Assembly: GCA_004292595.1 (NCBI GenBank)
Contig: RDXM01000090.1
Coordinates: 1-57,859 of the forward strand
Length of the DNA stretch: 57,859 nucleotides
Direction of reading: 5' to 3'
Origin: Candidatus Kapaibacterium sp.
GTDB taxonomy: Bacteria; Bacteroidota; Ignavibacteria; Kapaibacteriales; UBA4661
Shown: positions 1-8,336 of the stretch, one piece after another
How the letters are laid out: each line of letters opens with the position of its first letter
How positions within the stretch are numbered: position 1 is the first letter of the stretch
Made by a program: the position numbers and the translations under genes
Notes under the pieces: generated by a model
What the model saw: the letters and a program-made list of their open reading frames with translations, nothing else
Databases searched by the model: none
Told to the model about the DNA's origin: nothing

Positions 1-34
1 ATGGTATGCCGAAATCCGTTATTCGACAAGCCGC

Positions 35-520
35 TTAAAGTTGTTGAACAATGAAGTATCGGGGGTCATCTGTTTTTTGATTTATGCAACAAAGCCATTC
101 CAATAAATCAATCGGGTGCTGTTGCGTTTGTTTCTCCGATAATCTGTCCAGATATATCCGATGCACGCGCCCTTCCAATTCGCGGTATTGCTTCGGAATG
201 CCTCTATCTAAGCTCTCTTCAGCATAGACCACAACGGCTTGCCAATCATGGTCGCTTTCGTTGCGTCGTAAATATACGAAGAGTTCAGCAAATAAGCGGG
301 AGTAGAAACGCGGGTCGTTCTGGAATTGTATTTCCACAAAAAACAGCGTTCCATCGTCGGTGTCAGGAATCAAGACACCATCAAGGCGAAAGGTCGTTTC
401 TTTCACTTCTACCGACGAAAAGGTATAATGCTTGCTTTCTTCAGCATCGCGTCCGATAAGCACAAAGACCATTGAAGGCATTTGCACAAGCATTTGGTGG
501 AGAATAGTATCGGTGCGCAT
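35..520 (-). CDS. Rpn-family (DUF2887-like) PD-(D/E)XK nuclease, short
   Basis: Member of the Rpn/DUF2887 group, recombination-promoting nuclease or putative transposase relatives with a PD-(D/E)XK core. The 161-residue product opens with the family-type start MRTDTILHQMLVQMPS and carries VEVKE near residues 37-41, Asp47 in FRLDGVLIP, and Glu63-x-Gln65 in FVEIQFQ. These match the D...ExQ active-site pattern of the family. The motif DWQAVVVYAEESLDRG and the RVHRIYLD strand follow, as in homologues. Family members I know are usually longer, with a further C-terminal helical part. This one stops soon after WLCCINQKTDDPRYF, so it is probably C-terminally shortened. It is transcribed in the same direction as pheT and ends close to the window edge. 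Family call is firm; activity is inferred. Confidence 0.82.
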   Translation of the reverse strand: MRTDTILHQMLVQMPSMVFVLIGRDAEESKHYTFSSVEVKETTFRLDGVLIPDTDDGTLFFVEIQFQNDPRFYSRLFAELFVYLRRNESDHDWQAVVVYAEESLDRGIPKQYRELEGRVHRIYLDRLSEKQTQQHPIDLLEWLCCINQKTDDPRYFIVQQL

Positions 521-579
521 CGGAAGAGTTTTTTGGGGAATGTTTTGTGAAATAAAACGACCTTGAAATCAAGAATTTC

Positions 580-3048
580 TTAGCCCCGCAAACTCGCCCC
601 AAATTCCTTCTTCACCCGCTCAATAATCGTATTTATCTGGGTTTCTACTTCTGCATCTTCCAGCGTTTTTTCGGCAGAATTAAACTCCAAACCAAAGGCA
701 ACGCTTTTTTTGCCTTCGCCAATCGTTTGCACGGCGTGTTTGCCTTGAAACACGTCGAAGATGCGGACTGCGCGGAGAATTTCGCTCGCGCTTTTCCAAA
801 TGAGGTCTTGCACCTTACCCGCATCAATACTCGTGTCCAGCACAAATGCTAAATCACGCTGCACTGTTGGATACGGTGAAACAGACGTGTATTTGCGCTG
901 CTTACTTTGCACACCAGCAACGCGAGAAATGTTCAAGAGCGCGGCAAAGACGGGCATTCCAACATCGAAGGCTTTCAATGCCAACGGCGCAATTTCCCCT
1001 GCAACGCCCACCGCACCGCCGCCAACAACCAATTCAATACAATTCGCCGAGAAAAGCGGGTACGCACTTCCCGCGCCTGTTTGTTCCGCAATGCGCACGG
1101 TCGCATCCGCAAAGCCGCATACTTGCACAATACTTTCCAACAATCCTTTTGCATCGTAAAAATCAAATGGGCGTTCTGGCGTGTCCCAGTTTTTATGCGG
1201 AATTGCGTTGCCGGTCAGCGCGGCACACACATACTGCTCTTCCCGAATGCCGTGAATAAAGGACGGCTCTGTTGTTGCGGAATTTGTTGCAGAAAAGGTC
1301 GCGCCAAGTTCCACCAAACGCAAGTTTTTCTGCCCGTAGCGGTGGTTGCGCTCAATCACGCGCAGCATTGACGGCAAGAGCGAGGGGCGCATACAGGAAA
1401 GCTCTTCGCCAAGCGGATTGGCAATGCGAATCGGCTCCGGAGTGAAGAACGATGCGGCTTTCGGGTCAATCATGTTTTGCGTAATCACATCGTAAAAACC
1501 ATTCGAGCGGAAAAACGCGAGAAGCTCCACGCCAAACGGCAAGGCTTGATACTGCTTCGGCGTTTGTTCGCCGCTTAAATTCACCCGCGAAACGAGTGCT
1601 GGTGCGATGTTGTCGTACCCGTGCAACCGCGCAATTTCTTCAATCAAATCCGTTTCGGTTTCAATATCCACGCGGTAGGTGGGAATTTGTACGAGCATTT
1701 CCGTTGCGGAATGGCTTACAATCACGCATCCGAGACGTTCCAAGAGCGTTTTTTGCTCGTCGGGCGCAATGTCCTTGCCAATAAGCATCGTCGCCCGTGC
1801 AAAGCGCACGGTTGCTTGCTTCGGCGGCTGTGGCACGGCAATAATATCCGTTGGCTCGGCAGCAATCATCCCGCCCGCAACCTCGTGGATAAGCTGCGCT
1901 GCACGTTCTGCGGCATACAGCGAGGTTTCGTAATCCACACCGCGCTCAAAACGGTAACTTGCATCGCTCGAAATACCGAGCTTTTTCGCGGTTCGGCGAA
2001 TAGCAGAAGGCTTCCACACGGCAGATTCGATGCACACATTCACCGTTGCATCCGAAATTTCGCTAATCTCCCCGCCCATAATACCACCAACGGCTGAACT
2101 CCGCTCGGCATCAGCAACCATCGTCATTTCAGCGTCCAGCACGCGGTCTTTGCCGTCGAGCGTACGGAATTTCTCACCTTCTACGGCTCTCTTCACAACG
2201 AGCTTTTTGCCCGCAACTTTGTCTAAATCGAAGGCGTGAATTGGCTTGCCGCATTCCAACATCACGTAATTTGTAACATCCACCACGTTGTTGATAGGAC
2301 GCTGACCGCAAGCATTCAAGCGGTCTTGCAGCCATTTTGGGGAAGGCGCAATTTTCACACCGCGCACCACACGCGCCGAAAACCGCCAGCACGTTTCTTT
2401 GTCGTCAATCACGATGTCGATATGCTCATTTGTGCGCGACGAATCCTCGTTCACACCAGCACTAATGCGAGCTTCAGGCTTGCGCAACGGAACGCTAAAA
2501 TATGCCGCAATTTCCCGCGCAATGCCCAAATGACTGAGGCAATCCGCGCGGTTTGGCGTGATGGAAATTTCATATAACACATCGTCCAACGCGAGATATT
2601 TCGCCAACGATTCGCCAACAGGAGCGTTTTCTTCAAGGGGCCAGATGCCATCGCTTGCTTCCGCCAAACCAAGTTCTGCCTTGCTGCAAATCATCCCGTT
2701 CGATTCCACGCCGCGTAGCTTGCGCTTTTCAATCGTAAAGCCGCCATTTGGCACGACTGCGCCATTCAGAGCGATTGGCACTTTCTGTCCCGCCGCTACA
2801 TTCGGCGCACCGCAAACGATAGTATTGACAACGCCTCCGCCGACATCGACCGTACAAACCGAGAGTTTATCAGCGTTTGGGTGCTTTTCTTTTGTGAGAA
2901 CCTCGCCCACAACGAAGTTGCGGAGCTTTTCGCCCGGACGTTCTATTTTCTCAATTTCCAAGCCGAGCATGGTCAGAATGCGCTCCAGTTCTTCGGGCGA
3001 CACGGAAAAATCAACAAATTCTTTGAGCCAGTTTTGGGAAATAAGCAT
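580..3048 (-). CDS. pheT: Phenylalanyl-tRNA synthetase beta subunit
   Basis: Beta chain of the cytoplasmic alpha2-beta2 phenylalanine-tRNA ligase, which charges tRNA-Phe. The 822 residues match the long bacterial PheT form. In order: the N-terminal start MLISQNWLKEFVDF; a tRNA-binding OB-fold at about 40-150 (VGEVLTKEKHPNADKLSVC, IVCGAPNV); the B3/B4 editing region (SITPNRADCLSHLGIAREIA); B5; the catalytic-like core; and a C-terminal FDX-ACB anticodon-binding domain (YPTVQRDLAFVLD near 715). The ATG is well placed by homology to other PheT starts. pheS is not adjacent, so the subunits are encoded apart or pheS lies outside this window. A CACAGACA-type palindrome lies just upstream of the start. 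Confidence 0.98.
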   Translation of the reverse strand: MLISQNWLKEFVDFSVSPEELERILTMLGLEIEKIERPGEKLRNFVVGEVLTKEKHPNADKLSVCTVDVGGGVVNTIVCGAPNVAAGQKVPIALNGAVVPNGGFTIEKRKLRGVESNGMICSKAELGLAEASDGIWPLEENAPVGESLAKYLALDDVLYEISITPNRADCLSHLGIAREIAAYFSVPLRKPEARISAGVNEDSSRTNEHIDIVIDDKETCWRFSARVVRGVKIAPSPKWLQDRLNACGQRPINNVVDVTNYVMLECGKPIHAFDLDKVAGKKLVVKRAVEGEKFRTLDGKDRVLDAEMTMVADAERSSAVGGIMGGEISEISDATVNVCIESAVWKPSAIRRTAKKLGISSDASYRFERGVDYETSLYAAERAAQLIHEVAGGMIAAEPTDIIAVPQPPKQATVRFARATMLIGKDIAPDEQKTLLERLGCVIVSHSATEMLVQIPTYRVDIETETDLIEEIARLHGYDNIAPALVSRVNLSGEQTPKQYQALPFGVELLAFFRSNGFYDVITQNMIDPKAASFFTPEPIRIANPLGEELSCMRPSLLPSMLRVIERNHRYGQKNLRLVELGATFSATNSATTEPSFIHGIREEQYVCAALTGNAIPHKNWDTPERPFDFYDAKGLLESIVQVCGFADATVRIAEQTGAGSAYPLFSANCIELVVGGGAVGVAGEIAPLALKAFDVGMPVFAALLNISRVAGVQSKQRKYTSVSPYPTVQRDLAFVLDTSIDAGKVQDLIWKSASEILRAVRIFDVFQGKHAVQTIGEGKKSVAFGLEFNSAEKTLEDAEVETQINTIIERVKKEFGASLRG

Positions 3049-3115
3049 GATTGAAGAAGTAGAATTGTGAACAGAATAACTTTAGAGAAGGTAAAAATAA
3101 GTGGTCAAAGCCAAT

Positions 3116-3193
3116 AGTGGCACAGACATTCTTGTCTGTGTTTGTTGTCTGAAACCCGCACCAATACTCACAGACAAGAAGTCTCAAGCCACT
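3116..3193. repeat. CACAGACA-class palindromic repeat, copy 1
   Basis: The left arm (3116-3140, AGTGGCACAGACATTCTTG then TCTGTG) pairs with the right arm (3169-3193) as an imperfect hairpin of about 25 bp, with a roughly 28-nt loop. The left arm is nearly identical to that of the copy at 38011-38099. It lies between the methyltransferase stop and the pheT start. Confidence 0.8.
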
Positions 3194-3234
3194 CAATATT
3201 TGGAAATTTAGCTGTTTAATTTTTGAGCTTTCAT

Positions 3235-4200
3235 TTACAATACTTTCTTAATCCACAACGAACCCGTAAAATTCTTCTCAGGGTCATAGACCGAAACGAC
3301 GCTCTGAAGCGACTTCGGGGCATTGTGGTGCATATAGCTTCCGCAGAGCAAAATCTCAAATGCGGGATTAAACGCCAGAAACGCCTGCACAAGCGGCGAT
3401 TCGTTCCAGAACTGGTGTTGGCGGAAAATCCAGGTTTCTGGTTCGGGCGTTGGGTAGGGAAAGAAAATATCGTGAATGTGAATCACCACGCCTTTGTTCA
3501 AGCGCGGCAAAATCTCTAAGTACAAGTATTGCACGTCGCTATCGGTTTTCAAAACGTGGCTGGAATCAATAAACAGCACGTCGTTTTCGCCGAGTTGTTG
3601 GAAAGTTTCGATATCCACATTCTGCACAAATTCCACCGTAAGGCGCACCTTTCCTTCGCTCGCCAGCTTTTCCAAGCCACGACGCGGAAACGGCTCAATA
3701 CACGTAATGCCAGTATTCGCGCTGCTTTCAGCGTTATTCTCTGCATTATTTTTCGCCAATGCTTCCAACGCAAAAAACGTAGAAACACCTGAGCCAACCT
3801 CAATCATGGTGCGGGGTTTGAAGTGGCGGAGCATGAGGTAGAGCGTGTGCGCATCCACGATGTTATAGCCTTCGCCCAAGCCGCGCTGTGTTACGTCGTT
3901 GTAGTCGGGAAGCGAGGCGCATTCTTGCTTGTAGGGTGCGAGGCTTTGCAAAAATGCTTCTTGCATTGGCACATCAATCTTCACGCCACCGAGCGCCGAC
4001 GGCGTGTACCAGCGTTTGAAGGTTTGGCGCAAAATGCGGGTGTCGGGGACGGGACTGTAAAAATGCGCGGGAAGAATGCTTAATCCAAAGAGTTCTCCGA
4101 AGGAAAAAAGTTTTGTCCAAAGGAAATTTTCCCACTTCATTTGAAGTGCTTTTTTGAAACCGAGAGCGCGTAAACGCTCCATTTGTCGTTGCAGAGCCAT
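3235..4200 (-). CDS. Class I SAM-dependent methyltransferase
   Basis: A 321-residue protein with a Rossmann-type methyltransferase core: motif I is MIEVGSGVSTFFALEAL (about residues 137-153), followed by an acidic loop (CIEPFPRRGLEKL), motif IV DVLFIDSSHVLKTDSD, and a VIHIHDIFFPYP strand. This is the pattern of Methyltransf_24-like enzymes often linked to glycan or small-molecule modification. The substrate cannot be read from sequence. The ATG opens a basic N-terminus (MALQRQMERLRALGFKKALQ). Between motif I and the next strand is a low-complexity Asn/Ala/Glu stretch (NNAENNAESSANTG) that looks like a repeat expansion. It lies between pheT and fni on the same strand with gaps, so co-transcription is uncertain. 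Confidence 0.88.
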   Translation of the reverse strand: MALQRQMERLRALGFKKALQMKWENFLWTKLFSFGELFGLSILPAHFYSPVPDTRILRQTFKRWYTPSALGGVKIDVPMQEAFLQSLAPYKQECASLPDYNDVTQRGLGEGYNIVDAHTLYLMLRHFKPRTMIEVGSGVSTFFALEALAKNNAENNAESSANTGITCIEPFPRRGLEKLASEGKVRLTVEFVQNVDIETFQQLGENDVLFIDSSHVLKTDSDVQYLYLEILPRLNKGVVIHIHDIFFPYPTPEPETWIFRQHQFWNESPLVQAFLAFNPAFEILLCGSYMHHNAPKSLQSVVSVYDPEKNFTGSLWIKKVL

Positions 4201-4396
4201 TCGGGGAAAGAATTGCTGAAAAAATAAATGAAAGAGAACGGCAAATTTACGATGTTTTTGGGGAGTGTGCGAATTGTTTTTTGAAGCGCGGTTTTACGCA
4301 AGTTCCAGCCGAATTGCCCGTAGTTCTTCTCGCGCTGCTTCTCGTAAACGGACTCGTGAAAAATAAGCTACAGTACACTTTTTTCCATGCCTATCC

Positions 4397-5512
4397 TCAC
4401 ACCTCGCGTAATTCCACGCTCTGCAAGGCACGAAGATTCGCCGCGCCCGTCAAAAACATCACCGCTCGCACTTGATATTGCCAGCCCAAAAGTGCCGTTT
4501 CAAGCGCGTTCTGTCCATGCTCCATGAGAATTTGCAAGAGCGGACGCGCCGAAGCCGCCATATCTGCCCCCAACGCCAGTGATTTCGCCACTTCCACGCC
4601 AGAGCTTATTCCGCCAGAAGCAACAAGTGTAAAGTTTTTTTCTGCTTTCAAAGGGCGAATGCGGCGCAAACACTCGCTTGTGGGCAATCCCCAATCCCAA
4701 AACGCACGTTGGTAGGGCGCAAGTGCATCGCCTTCCTTCGCGCGTAAAAGCTCGACTCCCGCCCAGCTTGTGCCGCCCGCGCCCGCTACGTCAATCACGC
4801 TCACACCTACGTCCAAAAGCCGCCGCGCAACGCCCTCCGACAGACCCGCGCCGACTTCTTTGGCAATAATCGGAACGCCCAGCGAGGCGCGTATTTGCTC
4901 AATGCCAGCAAGTACGCCGCGAAAATCGGGATTACCCTCAGGCTGCATCAATTCTTGAAGCGGGTTCAGGTGAACGGTGAGCGCGTCGGCATGAATCATG
5001 TCAATTAAGCGAGCAATACTGGCGCGGACACTTGGTTTTACCAGTTCCGCAGCACCGATATTTGCGGTCAGCGCAATCGAAGGCGCGTGTTTGCGGGCGG
5101 CTTGGAAGGTATGATGAAACTCCGCTTTTTCCAATGCCTGACGCTGCGAGCCAACGCCCATCGGCAAGCGCAGCGATTCGCACACTTCCGCCAGTTCGCG
5201 GTTGATGCGCTCTGCTTCGGCGTAGCCGCCCGTCATGCTGGAGATTTGCAGAGGAAAGAAAATGGATTTACCCAAAAAAGTTGTTTCGGTGGAAATCTCG
5301 CTAAAATCCAGCTCTGGCAAAGCATTGTGAACAAAATCAAACCGCTCAAAACCGCTTGTTTTCTCACGAAAACTCACGCGCTCACCAACGCAAAGTTCTA
5401 CGTGGTCTTTTTTGCGCGAGACTGTTTGTGCAGTGTGGTTTTGTGCGATTTGGTTTTGTGCGGCTTCTGGCAAGTTCTCTTGCGCTGTTGTGCTTGAGGA
5501 AGGAGTGTACAT
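4397..5512 (-). CDS. fni: Type 2 isopentenyl-diphosphate delta-isomerase (FMN dependent)
   Basis: Interconverts isopentenyl and dimethylallyl diphosphate in isoprenoid synthesis, using reduced FMN in the cytoplasm. The 371-residue product shows IDI-2 marks: RKKDHVELC near 34-42, ISSMTGGYAEAERIN near 92-106, GVGSQRQALE, TANIGAAEL, VHLNPLQELMQPEGNPDF, KEVGAGLS, VIDVAGAGGTSWAGVE and GGISSGVEVAKSLALGAD. These line the flavin and diphosphate sites of the TIM barrel. About 30 residues ahead of the conserved start are Gln/Asn-rich (QNQIAQNHTAQ) and arise from a short DNA repeat, so the true start could lie further in, but no better ATG is seen. It is the only isoprenoid gene in the window. Confidence 0.95.
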   Translation of the reverse strand: MYTPSSSTTAQENLPEAAQNQIAQNHTAQTVSRKKDHVELCVGERVSFREKTSGFERFDFVHNALPELDFSEISTETTFLGKSIFFPLQISSMTGGYAEAERINRELAEVCESLRLPMGVGSQRQALEKAEFHHTFQAARKHAPSIALTANIGAAELVKPSVRASIARLIDMIHADALTVHLNPLQELMQPEGNPDFRGVLAGIEQIRASLGVPIIAKEVGAGLSEGVARRLLDVGVSVIDVAGAGGTSWAGVELLRAKEGDALAPYQRAFWDWGLPTSECLRRIRPLKAEKNFTLVASGGISSGVEVAKSLALGADMAASARPLLQILMEHGQNALETALLGWQYQVRAVMFLTGAANLRALQSVELREV

Positions 5513-5596
5513 AAAAAGTGTACATAAAAGGAGTGTGGCTGTTCATGCCTACCGCGCAGCGAGAGCCTCGTACGCGTGGCTTACCTAACTGTTATT

Positions 5597-5789
5597 GTAA
5601 CTGGTCAGGTCTCAACAATGAAAAGGGGACGCAGATGAAGATGATTGGATTGATGAAGATGATGTTGATAAAAATTAAGAAGAGTGAATGCAGACTTCGT
5701 CTGTTATTGATGTTTTCATCATTTTCATCATTTTCATCCATTTAATCATCTTCATCTGCGTCCAAAAAAATCATGACCTGACCAGTTAC
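5597..5789. repeat. Nested inverted-repeat element, GTCAGGTC class, copy 1
   Basis: The outer arms are a perfect 15-bp inverted repeat (GTAACTGGTCAGGTC at 5597-5611 and its complement at 5775-5789). Inside them a perfect 20-bp inverted pair begins GGACGCAGATGAAGATG (5627-5646 and 5744-5763), flanked by degenerate GATGAAGATGATG runs. No open frame of interest lies inside. The same outer and inner words recur at 57504-57764. The element fills most of the gap between the porZ-like gene and fni. Confidence 0.85.
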
Positions 5790-5792
5790 CTG

Positions 5793-8171
5793 TTATTTTT
5801 GAATGACCATTGCTTTGACCACAGCGTTTGTGCCGTTTGCCTCAGAATACGCCGAGATAACAAACACGCCACTTTGCACGGCACGACCAAAATTATCGAA
5901 GCCGTCCCAAACAACCGTGCGCGAATTTGATTTCGCAAACGAGCGAACAAGGATGCCGTCAATCGTCGAAATTTTTACTTCCGAATTTTCTGCCAAGCCG
6001 TCAATCACGAGTTCGTTGTCTTGCTGCGGTACGAAGGGTTGCGGGAAGCAACGGAGCGCGGAAAAATCAGCATTCGGCTTGACCGACAGTGTTTGTGCGA
6101 CCGACAAGCCATTGTCTGTGCCGAAATAGACCTTGCCAGAGTTGTCGTCAATCGCAATGGCAAAGACGGAATTGCTGGTAAGCGGGGAGTTTTGCGTGGT
6201 AAATTGCGCCAGCACCTTGCCGCCGACTTCATCCAGCACCCACACGCCGTTGTTTGTGCCAATCCACTTGTAATTGAGTGCGTCCACCGCAATCGCATTG
6301 ATGCTTTGGTCGGCGAGTGCGCGGTTGGTTTCGAGTGAAATGCGCACGGGCGATGTTGTGTTCAACACTACGCCTGGATTGATAATTGCATACAAATTTT
6401 TCGGTGTGCCAATCCAGACAAAATCTTGCTTGTCCGCCACAATGCAGCTTTGTCCTTCCTCAATCAGTCCGCTTGGCAGATAATACCAAATGTCGTCGTT
6501 GGGATTACTCAGCGTGTTGTTGTCGTTGTAGGCGAGAATTTGCGTACCGCGCCAGGTTGCGAACCAGCGAGTATTTGCGCGGTCAATGGCTTGGAAAATG
6601 TATTGCTTCTCGCGGAGAATCGGGCTGGAGCGTTTGTAGAATCTGCCTTGCGCGTCGCGCTGGATAACGAGACTATCCGCCAAAAAATTCGGCATCGAAA
6701 GAACGCCGCGCTCATCGGTGCGGACTTGTCCCGTAACGATAAATTCTCCCGACGAAAAACTGAGCGTAGAATTAGTTGTGGTGAAACTTGTCAAGCGGAA
6801 GCCAGTATTTGCGCTCGTTCCCGTACCGCTTCCCGTCCGTTCAATTTGCAACACGCCCGCGCGTCCGAAATTTGCTGCCCAGACCGAACCGTCTGGCTGC
6901 GCGTCAATTTGGTAGTACGTGTTTGCTCGCATTTGCGGATAATTTGCCACATTAAAGACCGACCATTTCTCATTTTCAAAAAGCGAAATGCCCGTCGCGC
7001 CGCCGTCGTTGGGGATTTGCGCTGGAAAGCCCGCGCCAGAAACACACCACAAACCGCCTTGTTTATCCACCGTGAGAGAGCGGAAGCGGTTTGCAAGCGG
7101 GGAATTGAGTGAAATAAAGTTCACGGGCGTGGCGGGCGGCATTGTCATTCCGCCGACGCTTGGCGTGAGGAAGCCGAAACTTTGCGTGGTATTTACTGAA
7201 AGCCGCTCCATTCCTTGCACCTGAACAACATTCAAACCATTGATAAAACGCGGGTCGGCGACCATGAGCTGCTCTTCTTGACGCAATCGCCAAACGCGGC
7301 TCTGCGAGGCGTAGTAAAGCTGGTTTTGGAAGGCTTGCATGGAAACAATCGGCTCAAAAGCGGTTACGAGCGTCGTATCGAAGCGGTTTTGGCGCATTTG
7401 CCAAAGGCTTTTGTCCTGCACCGCATAAACGCTCGTTCCCAGCACGGCAATCTGCGAGACCGCTTGCTGCGTGAGCGGCGTGTTGTTTGCTACGAGCGGG
7501 TGAATTGTCCAGAGCGCAGGACTGACGTAGCTCCGCGAACCAAGCTGCGCGGAAACCACGCCGCCGTCGGTGGCAGCCCAGATGCGGTTTTGCGCAAGCA
7601 AAAGTTGCTTTACGGGTAAATTCGGCTGCAAAGCACCAAAACGCTGGACGGTCTCGGTAATCACATTTCGTGCGGGGTCGAAGACAATCAGCCCAAATTC
7701 ACCACCGATAAACACGAGATTGTCAATAAACAAAAAGCTGTTAATCTGCTTGCGCGGCGTGTTTGCGCTGAGAACATCGGTGATATTGCGCCAATTTTTG
7801 CCGTCGAAAATATTAATCACACCATTGAAGCCGCCAGCGTAGATGTCGCCCGTTGTTGGGTGAATGGCGAGCGCGGTAATATCCAAGCCCAAAAGCGCGT
7901 TCACATTGCGATACTCCTGCACCGCATTGGTACTGGGGTTGTAGGAAAATACGCCGCCCGACGTGCCTGCCCAGACCGTACCATTCCTATCGGAGGCGGT
8001 TGCGCGAATGTTCAGCATGGAAGAATATGTCTGCCATGCGCTGACGCGCACCTGCGCTACAAGGCGCGTGGGAGCTTGCATTGCAGCAAAAGATATCGAA
8101 ATCATTGCAACAAAAAACAACACTGCACCAGCGCGAAACGAGCGTTGGGAGCGATATTGGGAGAAATTCAT
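5793..8171 (-). CDS. porZ: PorZ-like two-propeller protein with T9SS-type C-terminal domain
   Basis: Predicted exported protein of 792 residues. A signal peptide (residues 1 to about 40, ending near TRLVAQ) is followed by repeated propeller blades of the type NGTVWAGTSGGVFSYNP, GDIYAGGFNGVINIFDGKNW, NRIWAATDGGV, NYKWIGTNNGVW and GKVYFGTDNGLSV, then a FlgD-like sorting domain (VVWDGFDNFGRAVQSGVFV) at the end. The blade text INSFLFIDNLVFIGGEFGL resembles PorZ, the surface T9SS component that presents anionic lipopolysaccharide to the sortase in Porphyromonas. Length and architecture also fit PorZ. I chose the ATG at 8171 because it begins a normal signal peptide; an in-frame ATG at 8216 adds 15 residues. 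It could instead be a generic propeller cargo protein. Confidence 0.8.
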   Translation of the reverse strand: MNFSQYRSQRSFRAGAVLFFVAMISISFAAMQAPTRLVAQVRVSAWQTYSSMLNIRATASDRNGTVWAGTSGGVFSYNPSTNAVQEYRNVNALLGLDITALAIHPTTGDIYAGGFNGVINIFDGKNWRNITDVLSANTPRKQINSFLFIDNLVFIGGEFGLIVFDPARNVITETVQRFGALQPNLPVKQLLLAQNRIWAATDGGVVSAQLGSRSYVSPALWTIHPLVANNTPLTQQAVSQIAVLGTSVYAVQDKSLWQMRQNRFDTTLVTAFEPIVSMQAFQNQLYYASQSRVWRLRQEEQLMVADPRFINGLNVVQVQGMERLSVNTTQSFGFLTPSVGGMTMPPATPVNFISLNSPLANRFRSLTVDKQGGLWCVSGAGFPAQIPNDGGATGISLFENEKWSVFNVANYPQMRANTYYQIDAQPDGSVWAANFGRAGVLQIERTGSGTGTSANTGFRLTSFTTTNSTLSFSSGEFIVTGQVRTDERGVLSMPNFLADSLVIQRDAQGRFYKRSSPILREKQYIFQAIDRANTRWFATWRGTQILAYNDNNTLSNPNDDIWYYLPSGLIEEGQSCIVADKQDFVWIGTPKNLYAIINPGVVLNTTSPVRISLETNRALADQSINAIAVDALNYKWIGTNNGVWVLDEVGGKVLAQFTTQNSPLTSNSVFAIAIDDNSGKVYFGTDNGLSVAQTLSVKPNADFSALRCFPQPFVPQQDNELVIDGLAENSEVKISTIDGILVRSFAKSNSRTVVWDGFDNFGRAVQSGVFVISAYSEANGTNAVVKAMVIQK

Positions 8172-8336
8172 AACATCCAACAAAGAAGTGAAACAACAGG
8201 GGATACGGCGGGTCAATGCGTCATGCGTCGTGAAATGTGGGAGAAGTGGGAATCGTCAAGCGAAACGATGACGAGAAGGCAAAAATACGAGTTTTTTTGA
8301 AACAATGTGCGGGAATAATTCCTCAACGATGATTCT

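Noticed and set aside
4201-4396. Possible degenerate frame between fni and the methyltransferase
   Set aside because: A minus-strand stretch reads VYEKQREKNYGQFGWNL but has no start codon and is broken by stops, so I do not call a gene.
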